Shown here piece by piece: positions 19,592 to 26,281 of a DNA stretch of 64,000 nt; the stretch's first letter is position 1; each line of letters starts with the position of its first letter. Origin of the DNA: Parapedobacter composti (GTDB lineage Bacteria; Bacteroidota; Bacteroidia; Sphingobacteriales; Sphingobacteriaceae); NCBI RefSeq assembly GCF_900112315.1, contig NZ_FOLL01000006.1, positions 62,001 through 126,000 of the forward strand, given 5' to 3'. The notes under the pieces are model-generated. The model was not told where the DNA came from. It worked only from the letters and a program-made list of their open reading frames with translations, and made no database searches. A program made the position numbers and the translations under genes.

Positions 19592-20698
19592 TTAGGCCTC
19601 CGCTACCGGTTTGGTGTTCATAATCTCGTTTTGCTTACGGATGGATTCGTTATGAATCAGTTCCAGCAGCTTCACGGTGAATTCTTTATCCAATTTGAGC
19701 GCTTGCGCTACGTTGCTGCGCTTCTGGATGATCTCATCCCAGCGGCTAACCTGCAGGATAGTCACGTTGTTATCGCGTTTGTATTCGCCGATTTTTTCAA
19801 CGATTTTCATGCGGTCGCTCAATATTTTGATAATCTGGTCGTCCAGCTTATCGATATCTTTGCGCAGTTGGGCCAGCTTGTCTTCGAAGACCGGATCATC
19901 CGACTTGGCATGGCGAAGGGCTAAGTTAGCGAGCAGGTCAGATAACGCCTGCGGGGTTACCTGCTGTTTGGCATCGGTCCACGCCACGGAAGGATCGATA
20001 TGCGATTCCACGATGAGGCCTTGCATGTCCATGTCAAACGCCTTTTGCGCAATGTAGGGAATGAGTTCACGGTTGCCGCAGATGTGGCTGGGATCATTGA
20101 TTACAGGCAGGTCTGGCACCATGGTTTTCAACTGGATGGCGATATCCCACATCGGCTCATTGCGGAAGGCTGTTTTTTCGTAAGAGGAGAAACCGCGGTG
20201 GATGGCGGCCAGTTTCTTGACGCCGGCACGGTTGATACGCTCCAGGGCACCCAGCCAGAGCGAAAGATCAGGGTTAACAGGGTTTTTAACCAGTACCGGA
20301 ACGTCCACGCCTTTCAGCGCATCGGCAATCTCCTGTACGGTGAAGGGGTTAGCCGTTGAACGTGCGCCGATCCAAAGGATATCAACCCCCGCAGCCAGCG
20401 CTTCTTCCACGTGCTTGGCGGTAGCTACTTCCGTGGTGATGGGCAGTCCGGTTTCTTCCTTAGCCCGGCGCAGCCATTGAAGGCCGATGCTGCCAATGCC
20501 CTCGAATTCACCCGGACGGGTACGGGGCTTCCAGATACCTGCGCGCAGCACGTTCACCCTGCCCGTATTGGCTAACAGGTGGGCGGTAGCTAATACCTGT
20601 TCTTCCGTCTCCGCACTGCATGGCCCGGCAATAATTAACGGCGCATCGCCTGTGTCGAACCACGATTTCAAAGGAACAATGTCTAATGTCTGTTTCAT
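19592..20698 (-). CDS. Bifunctional DAHP synthase / chorismate mutase
   Basis: 368 residues. Residues 1-260 form a type I-beta DAHP synthase TIM barrel (IIAGPCSAETEEQV, LRAGIWKPRTRPGEFEG, the metal-site Cys and the NDPSHICGNR segment). Residues 275-355 form an AroQ-type chorismate mutase (LRKDIDKLDDQIIKILSDRMKIVEKIGEYKR). It makes the first shikimate-pathway intermediate and also converts chorismate to prephenate; the mutase domain commonly acts as the feedback-sensing part in such fusions. It starts 128 bases after pheA. No promoter or terminator is evident in that gap, so it is probably in the pheA transcript. Confidence 0.96.
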   Translation of the reverse strand: MKQTLDIVPLKSWFDTGDAPLIIAGPCSAETEEQVLATAHLLANTGRVNVLRAGIWKPRTRPGEFEGIGSIGLQWLRRAKEETGLPITTEVATAKHVEEALAAGVDILWIGARSTANPFTVQEIADALKGVDVPVLVKNPVNPDLSLWLGALERINRAGVKKLAAIHRGFSSYEKTAFRNEPMWDIAIQLKTMVPDLPVINDPSHICGNRELIPYIAQKAFDMDMQGLIVESHIDPSVAWTDAKQQVTPQALSDLLANLALRHAKSDDPVFEDKLAQLRKDIDKLDDQIIKILSDRMKIVEKIGEYKRDNNVTILQVSRWDEIIQKRSNVAQALKLDKEFTVKLLELIHNESIRKQNEIMNTKPVAEA

Positions 20699-20826
20699 TG
20701 TCTTAATTGTTAATTTATTTGTCTTTTTGTTTTATACATTACGATTGATGCACCTACATCACCTGCCATCCGCTGCTTTTCATCCGGTAACTGTGGCCCT
20801 CGTTTGCACGTAGCCGGTGTGTCTTC

Positions 20827-21651
20827 TTATACCTTTTCATTCTTTATGTATTCGCCCATGATACTGAAGTTGCTGGTATGCTTCAGTACCCGTCGTATAG
20901 CCGCATCGTAATCGGCCTGGTTTTTCCATTCAACATCTACATAAAAATCGTATTCGTTGCGCTTACCCAGTACCGGCATGGATTGAATCTTCGTGAGGTT
21001 AATCTGCTGCTCAGCGAAGCATTGCAATACCGTGGATAGTGAGCCCACCCCATTGCCGGTCTGGAAAGACAACGAAGCCTTGTTTACCTTCGCCTTTTCT
21101 TCCGATTGGGTAGACAGGATGAGAAAGCGTGTGTAATTCTTTTTGTTGGTCTCGATGCGACGTTCCAGAATCTCCAGGCCATAGAGCTTGGCCGCGAGTT
21201 GCGGAGCGATGGCTGCAGTATCTTTGAGTTGCTGCTCGCTTACCTTTTTGGCACTGCCCGCGGTATCCTCACCCTCCGTCACCTGGAACTGCGGATTCTC
21301 TTCGAGGAAATCGTTGCATTGCTGCAGCGCAATAGGGTGCGACTCGACAAACCTGATATCTTGCAGGGTAACCCCCGGTAATGCCATCAGATGCAGTTTA
21401 ATATGGAGGTAAACTTCGCCAACGATGGGGAAACGGTAATCGCGGAGCAGGTTATAGTTGGGGAGGAGGCTGCCCGCGATGGAGTTTTCAATGGCCATGA
21501 CGATGTAGTTGACTTTACCCTGTTTTAACAGTTCACACGTCTTCTTGAACGATTCACACTCCACGGTTTCAATCTGTTCACCGAAATACTTGTAGGCCGC
21601 TTCTTCGTGGAACGAACCCTTGATACCCTGTATGGCTACTTTTAGCTGCAT
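20827..21651 (-). CDS. pheA: Prephenate dehydratase with ACT domain
   Basis: 274 residues: a prephenate dehydratase domain (1-180) with the catalytic NYTRFLIL (Thr-Arg-Phe) motif and a C-terminal ACT domain (about 195-274). It converts prephenate to phenylpyruvate. In Escherichia coli PheA, phenylalanine binds the ACT motifs GALV and ESRP; the corresponding stretches here read GSLS and IQSMP, so allosteric inhibition may differ. It is the first gene of the aromatic operon and has a putative phenylalanine attenuator in its 5' leader. The usual Bacteroidota neighbours, an aminotransferase and prephenate dehydrogenase (tyrA), are missing between it and the DAHP synthase gene. Confidence 0.97.
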   Translation of the reverse strand: MQLKVAIQGIKGSFHEEAAYKYFGEQIETVECESFKKTCELLKQGKVNYIVMAIENSIAGSLLPNYNLLRDYRFPIVGEVYLHIKLHLMALPGVTLQDIRFVESHPIALQQCNDFLEENPQFQVTEGEDTAGSAKKVSEQQLKDTAAIAPQLAAKLYGLEILERRIETNKKNYTRFLILSTQSEEKAKVNKASLSFQTGNGVGSLSTVLQCFAEQQINLTKIQSMPVLGKRNEYDFYVDVEWKNQADYDAAIRRVLKHTSNFSIMGEYIKNEKV

Positions 21652-21669
21652 ATATCGTTAAAAATGGAT

Positions 21670-21704
21670 AATAAAAAAGTCCCGGCTTTTCTTGCCGGGA
21701 CTTT
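21670..21704 (-). terminator. Attenuator terminator in the pheA leader
   Basis: On the minus strand AAAGTCCCGGC, loop AAGAAAA, GCCGGGACTTT forms a perfect 11-base stem, followed by more T residues (run of six including the arm, then ATT). It ends only about 20 bases before the pheA ATG, so it must regulate entry into pheA rather than end an upstream gene; the nearest upstream gene is divergent. Confidence 0.88.
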
Positions 21705-21750
21705 ACATTTATATCGTTTACGCTATCAATGCATATCAATCCCGGCTTTT
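21694..21750 (-). promoter_or_regulatory. Antiterminator pairing region of the pheA attenuator
   Basis: AAAAGCCGGGA at 21750-21740 is an exact copy of the sequence around the 3' arm of the terminator. Its GCCGGGATT part can pair with AAGTCCCGGC of the terminator 5' arm (about nine pairs including one G-U), which would prevent terminator formation. The segment overlaps the last codons of the leader peptide, so a ribosome reaching the stop codon would cover it, while one stalled at the phenylalanine codons would leave it free. Confidence 0.75.
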
Positions 21751-21804
21751 ACCGCTAAAGTAAAAGAATCCAAAAAATCGATATGCGTTGCGCTGTGCTA
21801 TCAT
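21736..21804 (-). CDS. Phenylalanine-rich leader peptide of the pheA operon
   Basis: A 22-codon open frame (ATG at 21804, TGA at 21738-21736) between the promoter and the terminator. Its second half reads RFFGFFYFSGKSRD: five Phe (codons 10, 11, 13, 14, 16) and two Tyr in nine residues counting Tyr8. This is the classic design of ribosome-mediated attenuation, in which scarcity of charged tRNA-Phe stalls the ribosome and lets transcription continue into pheA. The position relative to the pairing segments fits the model. It is inferred from sequence only; no ribosome data are available. Confidence 0.85.
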   Translation of the reverse strand: MIAQRNAYRFFGFFYFSGKSRD

Positions 21805-21822
21805 CTCTTTGATTTGATGTGC

Positions 21823-21852
21823 CAAATGTACGCAAGTTTTTTTTATTGTCAA
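21823..21852 (-). promoter_or_regulatory. Promoter of the pheA leader and operon
   Basis: On the minus strand TTG (21852-21850), a 19-base spacer and TACATTTG (21830-21823) fit the Bacteroidota -33/-7 promoter. Transcription would start near 21819, about 15 bases before the leader peptide ATG. Confidence 0.8.
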
Positions 21853-21950
21853 GAAAAAAATAATTTTTTCGTTGTATGGCTGAAATTTTTGAAATAAAGT
21901 AAGCCGACTGTTACGAAAAACTCAACGTGGTATAATTTTTTACCGATTTT

Positions 21951-21980
21951 CATCTTATCTTCATCTTATCTTCATCTTCG
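21951..21980 (+). repeat. 11-base direct repeats, candidate OmpR-type operator
   Basis: Two exact copies of CATCTTATCTT (21951-21961, 21962-21972) followed by a partial third (CATCTTCG, 21973-21980). The 11-base period equals one DNA helical turn, the usual spacing for tandem OmpR/PhoB-type winged-helix regulators. The repeats occupy the place of a -33 element just before the -7-like box of the next gene, and an OmpR-type regulator, now broken, is encoded 1.1 kb downstream. Confidence 0.6.
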
Positions 21981-21985
21981 TGCTT

Positions 21986-21993
21986 CAACTTTG
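21986..21993 (+). promoter_or_regulatory. -7-like box (CAACTTTG) downstream of the repeats
   Basis: CAACTTTG is one base from TAnnTTTG and begins six bases after the last repeat. A start codon follows at 22016. A weak -7 with an activator site in place of -33 is what an activator-dependent promoter would look like. Confidence 0.45.
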
Positions 21994-22015
21994 TCTTAAC
22001 TAAATTGATAAAGTT

Positions 22016-22513
22016 ATGAAAACGATGTTGATTTCAGCGATAGCAGGGATGGTGATGTCCACTGCTTTCGCACAGGAAAACGGAACCGGAGTGACCGGCA
22101 AAGCAAACACCGCAACCCAGGCCGGAGTTGGTAAGGGAACAACGGCGGTAACTCATGGTATGCAGGGAGAAGCAAAAGCCGGCATAGCGTTGGCCGCACC
22201 GAAGGTGGCAGCGGAAGCCAACGGCAATTCGGTAATTCAGGTAGGCGGAGACATCCAAGAGCTGGCTGTAATGAGCGGAGATGTGATTGGCGATGTGGCC
22301 ATCGCTAACGAGCTGGAGGTATTGCAGCATGCAGAAACGATAAGACTGCAGGCAACGGCGGTTCCGCGTGCGGATGTGGGAAGTGCGGTGGCGGTTCCTG
22401 ACGTGGCAGCCAAGGTGAAGGCGACTGTTAACGCTGTTACGGGCATCAACGTGAAGCCGGTTCCGGTATCGGCAAAAGTTAATATCAGGAACGGCCTGCG
22501 TGTAAAACTTTAA
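22016..22513 (+). CDS. Small exported protein of unknown function
   Basis: 165 residues with a clear signal peptide (MKTMLISAIAGMVMSTAFAQ, cleavage after AFA likely). The mature part is rich in Gly, Ala and Val, with no Cys and no motif I recognise. The C-terminus is basic and beta-prone, ending KVNIRNGLRVKL. The next gene encodes another small exported protein with a similar tail (ALPVKIKL). The gene lies directly behind the 11-base repeats and upstream of the two-component genes, so it is a plausible target of that system. No function is proposed. Confidence 0.75.
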   Translation: MKTMLISAIAGMVMSTAFAQENGTGVTGKANTATQAGVGKGTTAVTHGMQGEAKAGIALAAPKVAAEANGNSVIQVGGDIQELAVMSGDVIGDVAIANELEVLQHAETIRLQATAVPRADVGSAVAVPDVAAKVKATVNAVTGINVKPVPVSAKVNIRNGLRVKL

Positions 22514-22525
22514 TCCGGAAATAAC

Positions 22526-22533
22526 TATATTTG
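22526..22533 (+). promoter_or_regulatory. -7 box (TATATTTG) of the second small exported gene
   Basis: A full match to TAnnTTTG, 13 bases after the upstream stop codon. The predicted leader (from about 22537) holds a 9-base stem-loop (22542-22565 region, arms AATGCCGGC/GCCGGCGTT) and a 14-codon open frame whose TGA overlaps the ATG at 22583. Confidence 0.55.
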
Positions 22534-22582
22534 TTTGCGGAATGCCGGCAGTTGGGCCGGCGTTCCTTCTATCCGGACGGCG

Positions 22583-22948
22583 ATGAGTAACGATGCAATC
22601 CGCATATTGAAATGTCTGGCAATAATAGGGTGCCTGTTTATAGGGAAGCAAGTGTCAGCAAAAGACGACCTACGGTATGCTTATTATGCGGTGGACACCA
22701 CGGCCGTAGCACAGCAGGAGCGACCGTCTCGAGTCAAAGAAGGGAGCCCTGATAAGGCAAACGGAAAAGTGCAGGAAGTGGTAAAGCCCGACGATATCGT
22801 TACTGATGTGCAGCAGGTGGTTAAGAAAGTACCGAAGGCCCGTCGGCAGGCTAAGCCTGTTTCTGTGCCGTCTGTAAAAGTAAAGCCGCCCGTAAAGGTA
22901 AATCCCCCTAAAATTAAAACAGCCCTGCCAGTCAAGATCAAACTTTGA
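22583..22948 (+). CDS. Small exported basic protein of unknown function
   Basis: 121 residues from the ATG at 22583. A hydrophobic N-terminus (ILKCLAIIGCLFIGKQVSA) looks like a signal peptide. The mature part is Lys/Val/Pro rich, with KPVSVPSVKVKPPVKVNPPKI-type low-complexity sequence and the tail ALPVKIKL, similar to the end of the preceding gene's product. The start is chosen at the signal peptide; a TTG at 22535 in frame is possible but would put 16 residues before it. Unknown function; perhaps a periplasmic or surface-bound cationic protein. Confidence 0.65.
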   Translation: MSNDAIRILKCLAIIGCLFIGKQVSAKDDLRYAYYAVDTTAVAQQERPSRVKEGSPDKANGKVQEVVKPDDIVTDVQQVVKKVPKARRQAKPVSVPSVKVKPPVKVNPPKIKTALPVKIKL

Positions 22949-22980
22949 CCGGCCGGATATCCAGATTTTTATTACTTCGA

Positions 22981-23124
22981 ATGAAACTGAACATACTGTT
23001 AGCCTATGCGCTAATTGTGGTGCCTGTTGTCTCAGGGCTGGGCCAAACCGATACCGCGCAGCGCAGAACCTCGTTGACCCTGGCGACTATCTATAGCACC
23101 AATGCCAGCTACTACTGGATTTAG
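22981..23124 (+). pseudogene. Truncated start of an outer-membrane protein gene
   Basis: An ATG followed by a signal peptide (MKLNILLAYALIVVPVVSG) and SLTLATIYSTNASYY, which resembles the beginning of an exported beta-barrel protein. After Tyr-Tyr the frame ends within three codons because the DNA continues as response-regulator sequence. Only 47 codons remain. The rest of the gene has evidently been deleted. Confidence 0.65.
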
Positions 23125-23647
23125 GGTTGCCCGACCGCGACGGCCTTACGGTGTTGCGGGATTGCAAGCAGCACAATCCGGATGCGGCTATCATTATCCT
23201 TACTGCACGCGGCGACCTCGAAGACCGTATTAAAGGGCTTGAAATGGGGCCGATGATTACCTGCCGAAGCCGTTTTCACTGCTGGAACCGCAAGTGCGCA
23301 TGCAAGCCATTGCCCGGCGTAAGTTCGGCCTCCGGGAAGACACGGTGAGCATAGGCGGCTTTGTGGTACACCTGGGTAAACGGCTGGTGACGTGCGGCGA
23401 GCAGGAAATCCCACTCTCGCGGAAAGAGTTTGATATGCTCAGCTACCTGCTCATGCATCGCAACCGGCCGTTAAGCCGGATACAGCTCTATGAGCATGTC
23501 TGGGGCGACTTCGCCAGTGAGGAAAGCGACTCCAACCACATTGACGTGCACATCAAAAACATCCGGAAGAAACTCGGTGAATTTGCGGATGTAAGTTGGT
23601 TGGAAACTGTTAGGGGCATCGGCTATAAGATCAGGGCAGCGACATGA
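23112..23647 (+). pseudogene. Broken OmpR-family response regulator
   Basis: From 23112 one frame reads LLDLGLPDRDGLTVLRDC and ILTARGDLEDRIKGLEMG, the second half of a receiver domain including the phospho-acceptor Asp. The first ~50 residues with the acidic pocket are missing. At 23246-23249 a run of four G shifts the frame; with five G the reading would continue as ADDYLPKPF, which is present in the next frame with the conserved Lys. That frame runs on through an intact winged-helix domain (SRKEFDMLSYLLMHR, HIDVHIKNIRKKL, VRGIGYKI) to the stop at 23647. A GTG at 23294 could still give a 117-residue DNA-binding domain. The stop overlaps the kinase ATG by four bases. Confidence 0.85.
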
Positions 23648-24960
23648 AACTGAATACTAAGCTGACGTTGTATTTCACGCTTTCCAAGCTGGCCATCATC
23701 GGCGTATTCCTGCTCATGCTGCCCTATATTTTTGATTGGATAGCATTGGCTTCCATTGATAATTATTTAAGGCAGCAGGAAAAGAAAGTGTTCGGTACCA
23801 TTCAGGAGAATGGGTTGGAGTATTACCTGCCGGACGATGAAAGCTTTGGTAGCTATACCATGCTTAAAGAAGAATATATTTCCATGGAGCCTGCCAGTCC
23901 GGAAATGGCAGACATTAATCAAGTGGCTGACGGGCAGCGATTGATTGAATCGGACACGTTGAACTATCGTATCTTAAGCCGGACGTTTATTTACGGAAAC
24001 CAACGGTACCTTCTGGAAATCGACCGGACAACCGCCACGATAGCGCAGTATAATCTGGCTATCCGTAAGATAGCGCTCTATGTATTAATCGGACTGGTGG
24101 TGATAACCATCATCCTGGACTTCTTTTTTTCACGGATTATCCTTCGTCCGCTCGGAAAAATCATCAAGACACGCCTTTCAGGTGATGGATTCCCGTTTCA
24201 ACAAGCCCTGCAGCCGATCAAGACTTCTACCCGCGACTTTAAGTTGCTTGACGAATCGTTCATCCAGCTGATGCAGCGCATTCGGCATGCTTTTGACCGG
24301 GAAAAAGCCTTTACGGCCAACGCCTCGCATGAGCTGCTTACGCCGGTGAGCGTGCTGAAAAGTAAGATTGAAAACTTGATGATGACTGAAGGGCTGGACG
24401 AAGGGGTGGGCGAGAAGCTGACAGAGATGATGCGTACCTTGAACCGGTTAAACAAGATTGTGCAATCTATGCTGCTGATAGCGCGTATAGATAATGCACA
24501 GTTCGGGAAAAGGGAAATGGTGGATATCCATGAGGTGGTGGAAGAAATCGCTGAAGAGCTGCAGCACGAAATGGATGCCAAAGCCATTGGTTTCCGAAAC
24601 GAAATGACGCGCAGGGAGCCGTTGCCGAACCTTAACCGGGAGCTGATGTTTCACTTGTTTTCCAATCTTATCCGTAATGCCATCCGTTATAACCGCGAAG
24701 GGGGCAGCGTGGCGGTTACTGACGAGGTGGCCCATGGCCGCTACTGGGTGCACGTCCGGGATACCGGCATCGGTTTCCCCGACGGGTACGGGGATGAAAT
24801 TTTCGAACGTTTCAAAACAGCACACCGGGACCGCAGCCAGGGGTTTGGGTTGGGCCTTTCCATCGTGCGCAGCATCGCCGAATATTTTTCAATCGCCATA
24901 CAGGTAGACTCCGCCGAGGAGGATGGCACTGTCTTTTTTATTGGTTTTCCGTTAGAATGA
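23644..24960 (+). CDS. Sensor histidine kinase
   Basis: 438 residues with two membrane segments (about 10-35 and 145-165) flanking a ~110-residue periplasmic domain. The dimerisation/H-box reads FTANASHELLTPVSVLKSKIENL, the N-box NLIRNAIRYN, G1 DTGIGFPDG and G2 GFGLGLSIV; all catalytic elements are intact. It should autophosphorylate on His and signal to a partner. Its natural partner, encoded immediately upstream with an ATGA overlap, is a pseudogene, so the kinase is probably orphaned unless another regulator serves it. No signal is identifiable. Confidence 0.92.
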   Translation: MKLNTKLTLYFTLSKLAIIGVFLLMLPYIFDWIALASIDNYLRQQEKKVFGTIQENGLEYYLPDDESFGSYTMLKEEYISMEPASPEMADINQVADGQRLIESDTLNYRILSRTFIYGNQRYLLEIDRTTATIAQYNLAIRKIALYVLIGLVVITIILDFFFSRIILRPLGKIIKTRLSGDGFPFQQALQPIKTSTRDFKLLDESFIQLMQRIRHAFDREKAFTANASHELLTPVSVLKSKIENLMMTEGLDEGVGEKLTEMMRTLNRLNKIVQSMLLIARIDNAQFGKREMVDIHEVVEEIAEELQHEMDAKAIGFRNEMTRREPLPNLNRELMFHLFSNLIRNAIRYNREGGSVAVTDEVAHGRYWVHVRDTGIGFPDGYGDEIFERFKTAHRDRSQGFGLGLSIVRSIAEYFSIAIQVDSAEEDGTVFFIGFPLE

Positions 24961-24981
24961 AATGTATAGGCGGAGGAGAGG

Positions 24982-25356
24982 TTAACCCGTTGCGACTGCA
25001 ACCAGCAGGGCGACCCACCCAGCGGCCAGCAACAAGCCGCCAATAGGCGTGACCGGACCGAGGAAACGCCACTTAGCGCCGGAAACTGCGGTGAGGCAAA
25101 GCCCATAGATGCTGAACGAAAACAGGATGGTGCCCGCTATAAATAGGATAGTATAAGGGCCGGGCGAGATGAGTCCGGCGGTTTGTGCAAAACCGGTTAT
25201 CAGTAACGCCAGGGCGTGGTAGAACTGATAGCGTACGCCGGTTTCGAAGCTCTCCCGCTGGTCTGCAGTGAACTTTTTTTTGAGCGCATGAGCCCCGAAG
25301 GCCCCGAAAACTACGGCCGTTAAACCAAAGGCCGCACCGAATAGCAGAGCTAACAT
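24982..25356 (-). CDS. DUF423 membrane protein (YgdD-like)
   Basis: 124 residues with four hydrophobic helices and the family's AVVFGAFGAHALKKKF motif and TPIGGLLLAAGW end. DUF423 proteins are small inner-membrane proteins of unknown role. The start ATG is preceded at four bases by TAACTTTG, and the promoter lies inside the end of the patatin gene. It is nine bases downstream of that gene, so it may be read from both promoters. Confidence 0.9.
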   Translation of the reverse strand: MLALLFGAAFGLTAVVFGAFGAHALKKKFTADQRESFETGVRYQFYHALALLITGFAQTAGLISPGPYTILFIAGTILFSFSIYGLCLTAVSGAKWRFLGPVTPIGGLLLAAGWVALLVAVATG

Positions 25357-25360
25357 ATTG

Positions 25361-25368
25361 CAAAGTTA
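25361..25368 (-). promoter_or_regulatory. -7 box (TAACTTTG) immediately before the DUF423 gene
   Basis: On the minus strand TAACTTTG, then CAAT, then the ATG. With a start site about four bases after the box, the mRNA would begin at or next to the start codon. Confidence 0.55.
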
Positions 25369-26151
25369 GGCTTTTTGTGCGAGGTATTCCGATGTATAGG
25401 CATATACGTGGTTATAAATTTTCAGCAGTTCTTTTTTTCCAAATATGCTGAACTGCAGCATGGCTGGCGGCTCGATGAAGAGGTTGCATCGGGCTGCATT
25501 TCGGGCAACGGTTTGGCTAATGGCGAGGTGAATAATCCGGTCGAGCGTTTTGATGGGCGTAAGCTGCTCCGGTGCTACTGTATCCGGCGCATTGACGTGT
25601 ACACCGATGAGGTAATCGCAACGATCGATTAAGGGCTGTACCGGAAGATTGTCGAGCACGCCGCCATCATAGTAGATGGCCGAGCTGCGCGGCACCGGAC
25701 GAAACATCAACGGCACACTGGACGACGCCAGCAACGCCTCGTCCAGAGGCCCGCTGTCGATGTATTCGGTTTTACCGGACAACAGGTTGGTGGCCGCCAC
25801 ATAGAGCGGTATTTGCAGCGACTCAAAGGAGTTGCCGGGGATGTGGGCATGGAACAGCTGTGTAAGAAACCGGGTGTCGACAAAACCGGAAGCACGCAGG
25901 CGAAAACTCGTTGCGGGGAACAGGTTATGTTCCTGTGCGATATGCAGCATTTCATCGATTGTGTAACCCGCCGCATAGAACGCCCCGATGATTGCCCCTG
26001 CACTGGCGCCGGAGATCATGGCGGGCCGGAAACCACGTTCTTCCAATGCCTTGATAGCGCCTAAATGGCCGATGCCCCGCAATCCGCCGCCGGAAAGGAC
26101 AAGCCCTATCTTCTGGGGAGGTTGCCGTCGTTTTTTCCGAAAGAAATCCAT
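25366..26151 (-). CDS. Patatin-like phospholipase
   Basis: 261 residues. GLVLSGGGLRGIGHLG is the oxyanion-hole segment, ISGASAGAIIGAFYAAG holds the nucleophile Ser in GASAG, and YYDGGVLDNLP holds the Asp of the Ser/Asp dyad. Such proteins hydrolyse acyl esters of phospholipids. No signal peptide is evident, the N-terminus (MDFFRKKRRQPPQK) being basic, so it acts in the cytoplasm or at the inner membrane face. Length fits the RssA/YlbK-type single-domain bacterial patatins. Confidence 0.92.
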   Translation of the reverse strand: MDFFRKKRRQPPQKIGLVLSGGGLRGIGHLGAIKALEERGFRPAMISGASAGAIIGAFYAAGYTIDEMLHIAQEHNLFPATSFRLRASGFVDTRFLTQLFHAHIPGNSFESLQIPLYVAATNLLSGKTEYIDSGPLDEALLASSSVPLMFRPVPRSSAIYYDGGVLDNLPVQPLIDRCDYLIGVHVNAPDTVAPEQLTPIKTLDRIIHLAISQTVARNAARCNLFIEPPAMLQFSIFGKKELLKIYNHVYAYTSEYLAQKA

Positions 26152-26268
26152 GCGGTAAGATTACCGATTTTTGGTTGAATTATAAAGAAGCATACCGGGT
26201 TGGCTGTCGGCATAAGGAAAGAATGATGCGTTTGGTTGGCAACGGCCGGTAAAAACTTAAAAAAAATG

Positions 26269-26276
26269 TAGATTTG
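26269..26276 (+). promoter_or_regulatory. -7 box (TAGATTTG) immediately before the substrate-binding protein gene
   Basis: A full TAnnTTTG match, five bases before the ATG at 26282. The predicted mRNA is leaderless or has about one leading base. No -33 TTTG is seen at 19-21 bases. Confidence 0.55.
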
Positions 26277-26281
26277 CCGGT

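Noticed and set aside
20699-20826. Possible second attenuator or remnant of tyrA between pheA and the DAHP synthase gene
   Set aside because: No aromatic-rich leader frame, no GC-rich hairpin with T-run and no tyrA-like sequence could be found; only short AT-rich DNA.
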